Of a stretch of 64,000 nt of DNA, positions 17,354 through 25,810 are shown one piece after another. The position numbers were made by a program, and so were the translations under genes. The notes under the pieces are model-generated. The model made no database searches. It had not been told where the DNA came from and saw nothing but the letters and a program-made list of their open reading frames with translations. Numbering within the stretch: position 1 is the first letter of the stretch; each line of letters starts with the position of its first letter. This DNA is from Williamsia sp. GTDB taxonomy: Bacteria; Bacteroidota; Bacteroidia; Chitinophagales; Chitinophagaceae. The stretch is from contig JADCRZ010000005.1 of the NCBI GenBank assembly GCA_015069695.1, forward strand, positions 62,001 to 126,000, in the 5' to 3' direction.

Positions 17354-18760
17354 TTATTTTAAGGTGGAAAGAAGTTGGTTGATCGAACCCGAAGCGTAGG
17401 CCTGCTGCACGAGGGCTTTCCATGCGGCATCGGTAGCCAGGATGGCATCCGTTTCAGCCCGGTTGAGCAGGTAAAGCGCATTGGTGAGGTCGACGATATT
17501 GGTCAGTCCTGCATTGTACATGGCGAGCTTTTGTTCGTAAGCTGCCCGGGCCGCACCTTGCTGAACGGGGATCTCCTGCAGTTTTCCTGCTGCCGTTTGC
17601 AGGTTGATGCCGGCCTGCGTAACCGAGCTGTTCAACAGTACCCGCTGCTCGCTCAAATTCTGGTAGGCTGCCTGTGACTGGTACCGCTGTTCGTTGAGCC
17701 TGTACCTTGTCCGCTTCAGGTCGAAGAGGTCGTAGGTGATGGAGATGCCCGACAGGTAGTTGAACCGGGAGTAAGACAGGCCGCTGAGCAGGTTCTTGTC
17801 ATACACATCCAGCGGGGAGATGCTGGAGCCCCTCATCCAGCCTGCTGCCAGCAGGTGAACCTTGGGCAGGTTGCTTTTGCGGATGACCTCCTGTTTGGCA
17901 AGCTGGTCCTGGTAAATAGCATTGAAATAGTCCAGCACCGGGTGCGGTGCCGCCGGTGTGCCGGCAGCCAGTTGCCGCGTAAGCAACGGCATCAATACGG
18001 CATTGATGGATGAGTCGGCTATGATGGCTGCCGTATCGAGCCCGGTCAACGCCGACAACTGGTTTTTTACCTGGTGCAGCCCATTGAGCAGGTCCAGGTA
18101 GGTCAGCCTTGCTTTTGACAGTTCCGCTTCCGCTACCGAACTGTCGACCCCAGCCCGGAGCCCGTTGTTGATATAAGCCTGGATGGCCCGTTTGATGGTA
18201 TCGGTTCGACGGATGTTGAGCATCTGAACGGTTGCCAGCGACTGGTATTTCAGCAGGTCCAGGTAGTATTGCAGGGCGGCCGATTGAATCCGGTATTGCT
18301 CTACCTGCAAGCCGGCTTTGCCGGTCTGCAAGGCGGCGAGGGCTTCCTGCGTGCGCGCAGCATAGCTGCCGAAATTATATACCTCCCATTGCCCGAAAAC
18401 GGTTCCGATATTGCCTACTGCGATCTGGCCGACATTGTCCGGCCTTCTTCCTCCCGATGCCGAAGGAACGATTCCCATGGGAAAATAAGCGCTGGTCAAA
18501 CTGTTGTCGCTGCCTGCATCGATCTGCTCATTGAGCTTGACAGACGGCAGCCAGGCATGCTTTGTTTCGGTGACAAAAGCGGCTGCGGCCTCCACATCCG
18601 CCTGGCGGGATCGAATGGAAGGATAGTTTTTTAGAGCAAGGGCTACAATGGTCTGCAGGCGTACCGGTTCTTTTGGCTGTGCATGGAGCGAAAGAAAAAA
18701 TTGGAGTATGCAGCAGCCCGAAAGCACGGGCCGCAGCATGACATACATTCTGCGTTTCAT
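17354..18760 (-). CDS. TolC-family outer membrane efflux channel
   Basis: A 468-residue protein with a signal sequence (VLSGCCILQFFLSLHAQ) and the two internally repeated TolC halves: helices around ALKNYPSIRSRQADVEAAAA and QTGKAGLQVEQYRIQSAA in the first, and NAIYQDQLAKQEVIRKSNLP with YRLNEQRYQSQAAYQNLSEQ in the second. It forms the outer-membrane exit duct of the tripartite pump encoded just downstream, with only 6 bases to the pump start. Length and pattern are ordinary for the family. Confidence 0.92.
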   Translation of the reverse strand: MKRRMYVMLRPVLSGCCILQFFLSLHAQPKEPVRLQTIVALALKNYPSIRSRQADVEAAAAFVTETKHAWLPSVKLNEQIDAGSDNSLTSAYFPMGIVPSASGGRRPDNVGQIAVGNIGTVFGQWEVYNFGSYAARTQEALAALQTGKAGLQVEQYRIQSAALQYYLDLLKYQSLATVQMLNIRRTDTIKRAIQAYINNGLRAGVDSSVAEAELSKARLTYLDLLNGLHQVKNQLSALTGLDTAAIIADSSINAVLMPLLTRQLAAGTPAAPHPVLDYFNAIYQDQLAKQEVIRKSNLPKVHLLAAGWMRGSSISPLDVYDKNLLSGLSYSRFNYLSGISITYDLFDLKRTRYRLNEQRYQSQAAYQNLSEQRVLLNSSVTQAGINLQTAAGKLQEIPVQQGAARAAYEQKLAMYNAGLTNIVDLTNALYLLNRAETDAILATDAAWKALVQQAYASGSINQLLSTLK

Positions 18761-18835
18761 GAATTGTTGATTAAAATAAGACAGGCTGCTTCCGGTGGAA
18801 AGCAGGAAAGAAGATCAAAAAGGGGAGGAGGTTGA

Positions 18836-19204
18836 TCAGGCCATGGCTGGGGGACCGCGCAGGGGAACAGCGTATTTTCCTTTATCAGTAATGACGGAGG
18901 AATAAGAAGCGTACAGACGTTTGGCGGGATAATATCGTTGGAGGAGGATGAGCGGAAAGGCTGCGGTAAAATCTTTGAGCAGGACACATTTTTTGTGCCT
19001 TTGAAAAGAAAGCCGGTGTTGAATGGTGCTTTCTAACGAACATGATGCAGGAAGTTGGTTCTGCCCGGAAGAAAGAGCCGGCTGAAAAATGCCAGCCTTT
19101 GAAGACGGTGATAACCGGATGGCTGAAGTGAAGGAAGAACCAAGGGTAAGAGCCAGTCCAAGAAATATACTGAACAAAGGATATGTAAATCTCTTACCAC
19201 TCAT
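18836..19204 (-). CDS. Small exported protein preceding the RND operon
   Basis: A protein of about 122 residues starting at ATG 19204 (another ATG at 19213). It has a signal-like N terminus RFTYPLFSIFLGLALTLGSS and a low-similarity mature part with QHRLSFQRHKKCVLL and FPLILLQRYYPAKRLYASY, ending VPLRGPPAMA. Small proteins of this type (one hydrophobic segment, Pro-rich tail) often precede metal RND or TonB genes in Bacteroidota; a comparable one is at 31975. Function is unknown. It is the first gene of the operon leading into the TolC gene, 75 bases upstream. Confidence 0.6.
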   Translation of the reverse strand: MSGKRFTYPLFSIFLGLALTLGSSFTSAIRLSPSSKAGIFQPALSSGQNQLPASCSLESTIQHRLSFQRHKKCVLLKDFTAAFPLILLQRYYPAKRLYASYSSVITDKGKYAVPLRGPPAMA

Positions 19205-19470
19205 GCCCTGCAAAACTAGCGCAAAGAATTAAAAGCGAATGCTAAAACTTATGTATGGTGAGTATGCGGACAGGTAACTTCACCCATGCACGCTTTACAT
19301 ACATTTTTTAGACAGCCACGGGCTACCCATTTTGGGTAACCCGTGAAGATGTCCGGGGTACAACGAATGAGAGCCGGCTTATAGGCTTATGCATAAGCAT
19401 CTTCAAAGGAAGAAGCATCTACGACAGCATCATTATGCTGTCATTTGCCGGCTGCAAAATGGTGATAGGT

Positions 19471-19812
19471 TCAGGCCACCATTTTACGGCATTCCTCTGC
19501 GCATTTGCGGCAGGCTTCGGCGCACTCCCTGCAATGCTCCATACCATGCCGGGCATGTTTTTCGCACTCGGCAGCACAGGCATCACATACCTCCGCACAT
19601 TCTTTGCAAAGATGCGTGGCATGTTCGCCTCCGAAGCTCATCAGCTGTCCGGCAGCGTTGCAGATGATGGCGCACTGGATGTCCAGCTCGATGCAATGCT
19701 TCATCATTTTTACATCCTCTTCTTCCAGGCAGGAAGCGGCGCAGTGGTGACAGAGGGCTGCACATTTCATGCAAGCTTCGATACAGGATTGATACGTGTG
19801 ATAGCCTTTCAT
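19471..19812 (-). CDS. Four-helix-bundle copper storage protein (Csp/DUF326-like)
   Basis: A 113-residue cysteine-rich protein with 19 cysteines spaced along helices, for example SCIEACMKCAALCHHCAASC and CKECAEVCDACAAEC, then HCRECAEACRKCAEECRK. This is the hallmark of Csp-type bundles, which line the inside of a four-helix bundle with thiols and store many Cu(I) ions. Start chosen at ATG 19812; the upstream in-frame extension has no family resemblance. There is no signal peptide, so it is cytoplasmic (Csp3-like). It is the last gene of the copper operon. Confidence 0.93.
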   Translation of the reverse strand: MKGYHTYQSCIEACMKCAALCHHCAASCLEEEDVKMMKHCIELDIQCAIICNAAGQLMSFGGEHATHLCKECAEVCDACAAECEKHARHGMEHCRECAEACRKCAEECRKMVA

Positions 19813-19903
19813 ATGTTCTGATTTGATGATTTGGTTGTGTGCAGGCAAAGGTACCCAAACCACAGGGGCAGCGTGTTACACAATGATGGAAAATATGTAC
19901 AGA

Positions 19904-20476
19904 TTAATCATCACTGCCAACCCGGTCGATCGGTTTACGGCCTGATGACAGAGAAAGCCTGAAATCCCTGGTGGAAACGCCCGATATCCGTTTGAACTGG
20001 GAAGACAGGTGCTGTACGCTGCTGTATCCCAAAGTCCAGGCGATCTCATTGAGCGTTTTCTCCCCGTAGGATAGCAGTTCCTTGGCTTTTTCTATTTTCA
20101 ATAGAATGAAGTACTGTTCGATCGTGCGTCCTTCCTTTTGGGAGAACATCTTGCTTATGTGGGAATAGTCTTTGCTGATATGGGCCGACAGGTACTGCCT
20201 GATGCTGAAATGCTCTTCCATCCTGGCTTGCTGGAGCTTTCTGATGAGCAGGGCCTTTACCTCTTCGACTTGCCTTTTCCTTGGTTCTTTGATGATCTCA
20301 AAGCCCAGGGGCACCAGCCGGTTCTCGAAAGCCGACAACTGCTCATCGGTCAGATCGTTTTCAAATGCTGCAAAACCCAGCTCTACCCCCGTGGATTGAA
20401 TGCCCATCTCATCAAGCTCCCTTTCAACTACCAGGATGCAGCGGGCACAAACCATATTTTTGATGAAAACCTTCAT
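19904..20476 (-). CDS. AraC-type regulator with N-terminal HMA-like metal-binding domain
   Basis: A 190-residue protein in two parts. Residues 1-70 look like a heavy-metal-associated ferredoxin-like domain: MKVFIKNMVCARCILVVE with a CxxC pair, then a beta-alpha-beta pattern ending LVPLGFEII. Residues 85-180 hold two helix-turn-helix motifs of the AraC class (YLSAHISKDYSHISKMFSQK and LNEIAWTLGYSSVQHLSSQF followed by FKRISGVSTRDFR). A Cu(I)-binding CxxC sensor fused to an AraC output would explain control of the surrounding copper genes. It lies inside the operon between the DUF305 gene and the Csp gene. Metal sensing is inferred from fold and context. Confidence 0.85.
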   Translation of the reverse strand: MKVFIKNMVCARCILVVERELDEMGIQSTGVELGFAAFENDLTDEQLSAFENRLVPLGFEIIKEPRKRQVEEVKALLIRKLQQARMEEHFSIRQYLSAHISKDYSHISKMFSQKEGRTIEQYFILLKIEKAKELLSYGEKTLNEIAWTLGYSSVQHLSSQFKRISGVSTRDFRLSLSSGRKPIDRVGSDD

Positions 20477-20562
20477 AGGTACGGTGCGGAAGATCAGGGT
20501 TGGTTCGCAGGAGATGTTTTCTGTAACCTTTTGAGGATGGCCTTCATTTGCGCTATCTCCTT

Positions 20563-21018
20563 TTACTGGCTGGTGATGATGTCATGCTGCAGCTGCCCGA
20601 TCTCCGGGTCTTGCGATGGCGCTTTCTTGCTCATCAGGATGGCCGCCGCGTGGTGCGGTATCATGCCCCTCAAAAACTGCCGGTCAGACACGGCCGCCTG
20701 TTCGCGGATGGCCAGGAAAAATCCCAGCAGCAGGACCAGCGAAGCCGCCATGATACCCGCATTCAGCTTTTTGTTCATATACATGCTTCGCATCAGCAGT
20801 AGTTCGATGATAACCATGGGCATCGTCATCAGCCCTGCCATATAAAACTGGTTGATGTTCGGTACGAAGTTGGCCAGTTGATCGATCATCGAGTACATCA
20901 GTACATACATGCTGATGAAAGAAAGAATAACCATCATTGCCAGCTTTGTATAATGGCTTTTATTCTTGTTTTGAGGGTCGTGCACGATAGAATCATGATG
21001 TGCGTGTTTCTGGTTCAT
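20563..21018 (-). CDS. DUF305 membrane protein, truncated by a nonsense codon
   Basis: A 151-residue protein: His-rich N terminus (NQKHAHHDS), three transmembrane helices (KLAMMVILSFISMYVLMY; YMAGLMTMPMVIIELLLM; AGIMAASLVLLLGFFLA) and a C-terminal DUF305 motif FLRGMIPHHAAAILMSKKAP. The frame stops at ITSQ-TAA, but translation past that TAA would give KEIAQMKAILKRLQKTSPANQP and a stop at 20496-20494, the expected DUF305 tail (normally ...SQQKEIAQMK...). A single C-to-T change (CAA to TAA) explains it. The remaining protein keeps the HH copper motif and may still work. Part of the copper operon. Confidence 0.85.
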   Translation of the reverse strand: MNQKHAHHDSIVHDPQNKNKSHYTKLAMMVILSFISMYVLMYSMIDQLANFVPNINQFYMAGLMTMPMVIIELLLMRSMYMNKKLNAGIMAASLVLLLGFFLAIREQAAVSDRQFLRGMIPHHAAAILMSKKAPSQDPEIGQLQHDIITSQ

Positions 21019-21051
21019 ACAGATTGATTTTTTTGATTGAATGATTAGTTT

Positions 21052-23427
21052 TTAGTAGGTGATGGTGATGCCCGCACCCAGGCCCATATCGCTGTCGTAA
21101 TGGGTGGACAGCGAAACGTATTTGCCCAAAATATAGCGGACACCTGCCATATACTCTTTATCGGTGTTTGCCATCCAGTTGAGCCGCAGCTTGCGCGTTA
21201 CCGGAATATCCTCGCGGCTCAGCTGGAGCCTGAACCGGCCCGTTGCATCCACGCGGGCGTCTGCAATCACCAGCAGGGGCAGCGTATAAGCAATGCCCGC
21301 CACCACCGTTTTCCGGTTGTTTTTGTTGCTGGATTGGCCGAACAGGTTCTTTTCCAACACCGGCACCTTTACGCCATTGACCTCCTTCATCGCCGGTCTT
21401 TTATAGTGATAGTCGAACCCGGCATACGGATACCACCATTGCATCCGGCCGAGGTAACGGCCGATCATGGTCTCGCTTTCGTAGCCGTGCATGTCGTGCA
21501 GTCCCAGGTGCCATAGCGTACTGGCCTTCCAGCGTGTTTGCGCGAACATGGCCTCTCCATCGCTGCCGTTGCTTTGCAAGCCTGCCCTTGCCATGAAGTG
21601 GAACATGCGGTCGTCCGAGTTCAGTCCCCGCGCGGCGACCTTTTTGCTTTTGATATCGGTATCGGCGGGTGCATCGCTGTAGCTGAACACCCTTCCCATG
21701 CCGCTCATCATGTGGTAAAGGATGTGGCAGTGGAAAAACCAGTCGCCGCTCTCGGTTGCGGCAAACTCGATCGTGTCGCGCTCCATGGGCATGATGTCGA
21801 TGACATTTTTCATGACGGCATGATCGCCCTGGCCGTTCAGCAGCCGGAAATCGTGGCCGTGCAGGTGCATGGGATGGCGCATCATGCTGTTGTTGTAAAG
21901 GATGACGCGGACGTTCTCGCCTTTTTTGATCAGGATCTTGTCGGCTTCGGAAACTACCTTGTTATCGAGGCTCCATACATAGCGGTTCATGTTGCCTGTC
22001 AGTTCGAACCGCAGCAACTTGAGGGGGCCGGGAGGAAGGGTCGTTTTCCGCGGGTCACGCAACATGGTGTAGTTCAGCGTTGCGATGTCGCTGCTGTTAT
22101 CCATGTATTTACCCGGTTGGTTATGGCGGCTGCCATTCATTGTTTTCATGCCGTCGCCGGTCGGCAGCTGTTGTCTCAACCCGGCAAGCGTGTCATGGGA
22201 GTTTGCGGCACCAGTGATCTCGGGATACATGACCGTATTCATATCCATGATCTGTCCCGTCATCTGCATGCCATCCATCTCGATCATGTTGCCGTTCATG
22301 TCCATCATGCCGTTCATCATCTTCATCCCTTCGAAGTATTTGAGCTTGGGCAGCCTGAGCGCTGGTACCCTTTCGCCGCTGCCCAGCCAGAGCGAGGCTT
22401 TCCGGGTGCGGTCTTCCGGGGTTACCTGGAACTCGTAGCTTTTGTTGGCGGGTATGGTAACTACCACATCATAGGTTTCCGATACGGCCACGATCAGCCG
22501 GTCGACTTCCACGGGCTCTACGTCGTTGCCGTCCGTAGCCACGACGGTTATTTTGCCGCCGGCATAGTTCAGCCAGAAGTAAGAGGAGGCGCTGCCATTG
22601 GCAATGCGCAGCCGGACCTTCTGGCCGGCTTTGAACTCCGGGTGCTCGTCCTGGTTTTTACCGTTCACCAGAAACCGGTCGTAGGCCACATCGCTTACGT
22701 CCATGGCCGTCATGCGCTTCCATTCGTTGGTGAGCTTTGTCTTGAAATGCCCGCTGCCGATGGCTTCCGCGTAGCTTTGGATGGTGTTTTTGCGGATGCC
22801 GAACCAATCGGTCTGGTTATGGAGGCTGCGGTTGACCTGTTTGGGATTCATGTCCGTCCAGTCGCTCAGGATAACGGGCAGTGCAGGTGTATCTTCCGCC
22901 GTTCTTTTATGCATGATGAACATGCCGTACATACCGATCTGCTCCTGCAGACCGGAGTGGCTGTGGTACCAGTGGGTGCCATGCTGGATGATGGGAAACC
23001 TGTAGAGGTAGGAGCTGCCCGGTTTGATGGGCATCTGGGTGATAAACGGGACGCCGTCCATGCGGTTGGGAAGGAACAGCCCGTGCCAGTGGAGGGAGGT
23101 TTCTTCCTTCAGTGCATTGTGTACCCATATTTCTGCCGTATCACCTTGGGTGAAGGTAAGGGTAGGCATCGGTATTTGTCCGTTCACGGCGATTGCACGT
23201 TTTGTCTTGCCGGTGTAGTTTACGATCGTGTCACGGATGTACAGGTGATAGATAACAGTTCGCGGAAGGTTCGCAGGCTGAACAGCTGCGGCGGGGCTTA
23301 TAGTGCTTTTTATCGCAGCCCCACTTGTTGTATCTTTCTGAACCGGTATGGTTGTTTCTGGCATGGGTTGCGCAAATACCGCTAGGCTCACAACCATTAT
23401 TGTCCCTATCAATTTGATTTGTTTCAT
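21052..23427 (-). CDS. Multicopper oxidase CopA fused to a CopB-like outer-membrane domain
   Basis: A 791-residue exported protein (signal IGTIMVVSLAVFAQP). Residues about 60-590 form three cupredoxin domains with all copper-ligand motifs: LHWHGLFLPN, THWYHSHSGL, HPMHLHGHDF and GDWFFHCHILYHMMSGMG. A methionine-rich insert lies at residues about 365-405 (MKMMNGMMDM, MDGMQMTGQIMDM), typical of Cu(I) oxidases of the CopA/PcoA type. From about 610 on, the sequence changes to a beta-strand pattern (MARAGLQSNGSDGEAMFAQT, GRFRLQLSREDIPVTRKLRL, RYILGKYVSLSTHYDSDMGL) that resembles the CopB/PcoB outer-membrane barrel. One chain would thus combine periplasmic Cu(I) oxidation with outer-membrane binding. 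Central gene of the copper operon. Confidence 0.9.
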   Translation of the reverse strand: MKQIKLIGTIMVVSLAVFAQPMPETTIPVQKDTTSGAAIKSTISPAAAVQPANLPRTVIYHLYIRDTIVNYTGKTKRAIAVNGQIPMPTLTFTQGDTAEIWVHNALKEETSLHWHGLFLPNRMDGVPFITQMPIKPGSSYLYRFPIIQHGTHWYHSHSGLQEQIGMYGMFIMHKRTAEDTPALPVILSDWTDMNPKQVNRSLHNQTDWFGIRKNTIQSYAEAIGSGHFKTKLTNEWKRMTAMDVSDVAYDRFLVNGKNQDEHPEFKAGQKVRLRIANGSASSYFWLNYAGGKITVVATDGNDVEPVEVDRLIVAVSETYDVVVTIPANKSYEFQVTPEDRTRKASLWLGSGERVPALRLPKLKYFEGMKMMNGMMDMNGNMIEMDGMQMTGQIMDMNTVMYPEITGAANSHDTLAGLRQQLPTGDGMKTMNGSRHNQPGKYMDNSSDIATLNYTMLRDPRKTTLPPGPLKLLRFELTGNMNRYVWSLDNKVVSEADKILIKKGENVRVILYNNSMMRHPMHLHGHDFRLLNGQGDHAVMKNVIDIMPMERDTIEFAATESGDWFFHCHILYHMMSGMGRVFSYSDAPADTDIKSKKVAARGLNSDDRMFHFMARAGLQSNGSDGEAMFAQTRWKASTLWHLGLHDMHGYESETMIGRYLGRMQWWYPYAGFDYHYKRPAMKEVNGVKVPVLEKNLFGQSSNKNNRKTVVAGIAYTLPLLVIADARVDATGRFRLQLSREDIPVTRKLRLNWMANTDKEYMAGVRYILGKYVSLSTHYDSDMGLGAGITITY

Positions 23428-23448
23428 CCTGTTTCCGTTTGTGGTTTT

Positions 23449-23910
23449 TTACTTCTTTGAAAGATTGTCCTGCATTTTCAAAGCCCATGCAATAATTATT
23501 TTCTTCTCCGCTTCATCAAGCCGCGCATCTGTATGGATGAGTGTATAAGATGAAAGAGGCATCGAGCATTCAAGCAATACTTCGCTTACAGCGCGGAGCT
23601 TATGTGCCTGCTTCCTTTTGGAGTAAGCGCCGAATTCACTGAAGTTCAGGTCTGCTTTGCCTTGCTTGATATGGCCAGCCATCATCCACGCTACGGGCTG
23701 GATGTTTACATACCAGGGATAGCGCGTGGAATTGCTGTGGCAATCGTAGCAGGCAGATTTTAAAATGCCTAACACCGTATCAGGAACCGGTACTGTTTTG
23801 ATTATATCCGTAGTCAGCAAATGCTTATCATTGTTGCGGGCAGGCCGGATGAACTGAATGGTTATCAAAAGAACTACCGGAACCCACAATATTTTTTTAA
23901 GAATGCGCAT
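23449..23910 (-). CDS. Haem-binding domain protein (CxxCH)
   Basis: A 153-residue membrane-anchored protein: N-terminal helix ILWVPVVLLITIQFI, a linker RPARNNDKHL, then KSACYDCHSNSTRYPWYV with a single c-type haem motif and NIQPVAWMMAGHIKQG, as in the Bacteroidota haem-binding family. It probably shuttles electrons in the periplasm, for example from the multicopper oxidase encoded 22 bases downstream. A late AVSEVLLECSMPLSSY segment is also typical. Confidence 0.88.
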   Translation of the reverse strand: MRILKKILWVPVVLLITIQFIRPARNNDKHLLTTDIIKTVPVPDTVLGILKSACYDCHSNSTRYPWYVNIQPVAWMMAGHIKQGKADLNFSEFGAYSKRKQAHKLRAVSEVLLECSMPLSSYTLIHTDARLDEAEKKIIIAWALKMQDNLSKK

Positions 23911-23915
23911 AGGCT

Positions 23916-24497
23916 TTATCTGATCTCTCCTCTCACTTCACCACACGCGTGCATTTTTTTGCCGAGGTAAGGATTGCTGATTTCCTTCGTTTCGCTTAGC
24001 CAGATCGCGCCCTCTCCCTCATTATACATAGGGCAGTAGTCTTTGTAAAGTGTTTGGACCGGTTTGAAAATCTTTACCATGTCGTACACATCCTTGCTAA
24101 GCAAGTAGAAATGCTCCCGTTGATGGGCTATCATGCCGGAACTTTTACCTATATGTTCAGCCATCTCGGCTGCATCGTCCGCCAGTTCGTTCCACTGCTT
24201 CTGTTGAGCAGCCGTCATACTGGATTCATTAATTTTTCCTATGGCTTTTACGAATGCATCCCCACCTGCGGCAGCTTCGGCAGGGTCATCATTGGCCAAA
24301 CTGTTTTTTATTTGCAAGTAGGCTGCAAGTATTTCATGAACCGGTGTATAATCCTTTTTTCCTTTAATGGAAGAAGACATGGATGTGTCCATTGCCAGAT
24401 TAGATTTATCGGAACTATTTTCTTTCGAATTGCTCTTATCACCGGTATAAGCCACAAAGGCTAGGGTGATAAGACATATAAGAATGATTGTTTTCAT
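23916..24497 (-). CDS. DUF3347 copper-associated periplasmic protein, copy A
   Basis: A 193-residue exported protein. The signal segment is IILICLITLAFVAYTGD, followed by a Ser/Asn-rich linker and the DUF3347 domain: a helical part EILAAYLQIKNSLANDDPAE with AFVKAIGKI, and the C-terminal conserved block YKDYCPMYNEGEGAIWLSE...NPYLGKKMHACGE. The Cys-Pro-Met, Met and Cys residues of this block are plausible Cu(I) ligands, as in the copper-chaperone-like DUF3347 domain fused to CusB proteins elsewhere. Five bases separate it from the haem-binding gene. Confidence 0.9.
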   Translation of the reverse strand: MKTIILICLITLAFVAYTGDKSNSKENSSDKSNLAMDTSMSSSIKGKKDYTPVHEILAAYLQIKNSLANDDPAEAAAGGDAFVKAIGKINESSMTAAQQKQWNELADDAAEMAEHIGKSSGMIAHQREHFYLLSKDVYDMVKIFKPVQTLYKDYCPMYNEGEGAIWLSETKEISNPYLGKKMHACGEVRGEIR

Positions 24498-24593
24498 ACA
24501 TGTTCAATTGAAATCTTCAGGAGATGAAAAAGATTCCCAGGTCAGGAGTATTTTATATCCTGAACCCGGGAATGAAGGGGGAGTTTCGATGAA

Positions 24594-25076
24594 TTACTGG
24601 TTGAACGTTTCCACTACCTTGCCACAGGTAAGCATGGAGCTGCCGTAATAGGGATTTTTGATGGCTTTGTCGCTGCTCAGCCAGTTTGCCTTTTTCATGG
24701 GGCAATATTGCTGGTAAACAGGTTCGGAAGATAACCTGGCGGACTTGGCCAGCACAATCATATCGGTAGACAGGGCCGCAAAAGCCTCCCGCTGTTTTCC
24801 GACCTCACTGCTTGCAGCTACAGGGGCCGCATCTTTCAGCAGAGCTGCTTTGCTTTCGGCAGGTACAATGCCTTGCTGAAGGCCGTGGAGTGTTTTGACG
24901 AACTGGGCAGCGCTGGCGGAAGCAATTGTGGCCTTGCCTGCTACCAGGGCATCTTTGATAGCGTAATATTGGGTGAGTAAACCGGAGAGGCCGGAAGCGG
25001 CGGTAGAATCTTGTGCAAAAAGATTTTGCACGCAAGCGGTTGCAATGACGGCAACCAGGAAAACAGTTTTTTTCAT
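24594..25076 (-). CDS. DUF3347 copper-associated periplasmic protein, copy B
   Basis: A 160-residue paralogue of the downstream gene. Start at ATG 25076, directly before signal peptide KKTVFLVAVIATACVQNLFAQ. The domain reads LTQYYAIKDALVAGKATIAS, then VYQQYCPMKKANWLSSDKAI and NPYYGSSMLTCGKVVETF; it lacks the acidic insert seen in copy A. The CPM, Met and Cys positions are kept. Two adjacent copies suggest tandem duplication followed by divergence. Confidence 0.9.
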   Translation of the reverse strand: MKKTVFLVAVIATACVQNLFAQDSTAASGLSGLLTQYYAIKDALVAGKATIASASAAQFVKTLHGLQQGIVPAESKAALLKDAAPVAASSEVGKQREAFAALSTDMIVLAKSARLSSEPVYQQYCPMKKANWLSSDKAIKNPYYGSSMLTCGKVVETFNQ

Positions 25077-25146
25077 TTGTTTGATTTGATGTGTGAGAAA
25101 AGGAAAGGGAATGGCATGGCAATATGCCACGCAGGTATGCATCAAA

Positions 25147-25605
25147 TCAAATCTGAAAGCGCCGGATGGCTGTATGGATGTCTATATCGTTGAGAAAACA
25201 ACTTCGTCGGACAAACTGGAAGCGGGTATTTACCGTGTTGCCGGCTTCATCATTTAAATAGGGTAGGAAAAGGTCTCGTATTTCGATAAAAAAGGCAGGT
25301 GCTTGTAACTGAACAGGATTAGATAATGACTTATCCACTAAAGCAAACCTGGTAGCGCCACCAGTGCAACAATCATCGTTGGATGCTTTCAGCGTGATAC
25401 CCGAAATAAAGGGCTTTGCATGTACGTGTTTATGACTGGATGTATGACTATGTGAATTAGCAGGGCTATGATTTTCATGGGCGTGATGCTTTGAATTGTA
25501 GCCCATATCCACTCCAAGCGAGCAGGCAAACCCCATTATGGTATTGAGGGAAAAGACCACCAGAAGGAAAAATGCCCTGATCTTATTTCGTTGCCTGCTT
25601 GTCAT
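25147..25605 (-). CDS. Histidine-rich small exported protein of the copper operon
   Basis: A 152-residue protein starting at ATG 25605 (an upstream in-frame extension lacks family character). It has a hydrophobic export segment IRAFFLLVVFSLNTIMGFAC, then a His-rich stretch (HHAHENHS, HSHTSSHKHVHAK), a DDCC motif and a conserved-looking tail RRSCFLNDIDIHTAIRRFQI. The His and CC groups suggest metal buffering in the periplasm. It is the first gene of the eight-gene copper operon. Family name is not known to me. Confidence 0.75.
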   Translation of the reverse strand: MTSRQRNKIRAFFLLVVFSLNTIMGFACSLGVDMGYNSKHHAHENHSPANSHSHTSSHKHVHAKPFISGITLKASNDDCCTGGATRFALVDKSLSNPVQLQAPAFFIEIRDLFLPYLNDEAGNTVNTRFQFVRRSCFLNDIDIHTAIRRFQI

Positions 25606-25810
25606 GTGAAGTGGCAAAGGTAAGCAGCCTGAATTTTTTGAAGATGTATAATTATGGTTATTTTTTATATTTAATTGTGCTTGCAATGTTTTTATCTTCT
25701 CATAGCTGAGATATACCATCATTAAAAGCTACATGCTGCTTTATCTGTAACAGCCTTAAAAAGAAATGATTTGCTGAAGGACTTACTCTTTTACGAACCA
25801 CAGAGAAACT

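Noticed and set aside
19318-19344. Hairpin ACGGGxTACCC/GGGTAxCCCGT as a terminator of the Csp gene
   Set aside because: The stem has a mismatch and is not followed by a T run on the minus strand, so the assignment is weak. It may still be a structured RNA end.
21538-23385. 615-codon open frame on the plus strand
   Set aside because: It is the antisense shadow of the multicopper oxidase. It is His/Val-rich, without domains, and opposite a gene with clear motifs.
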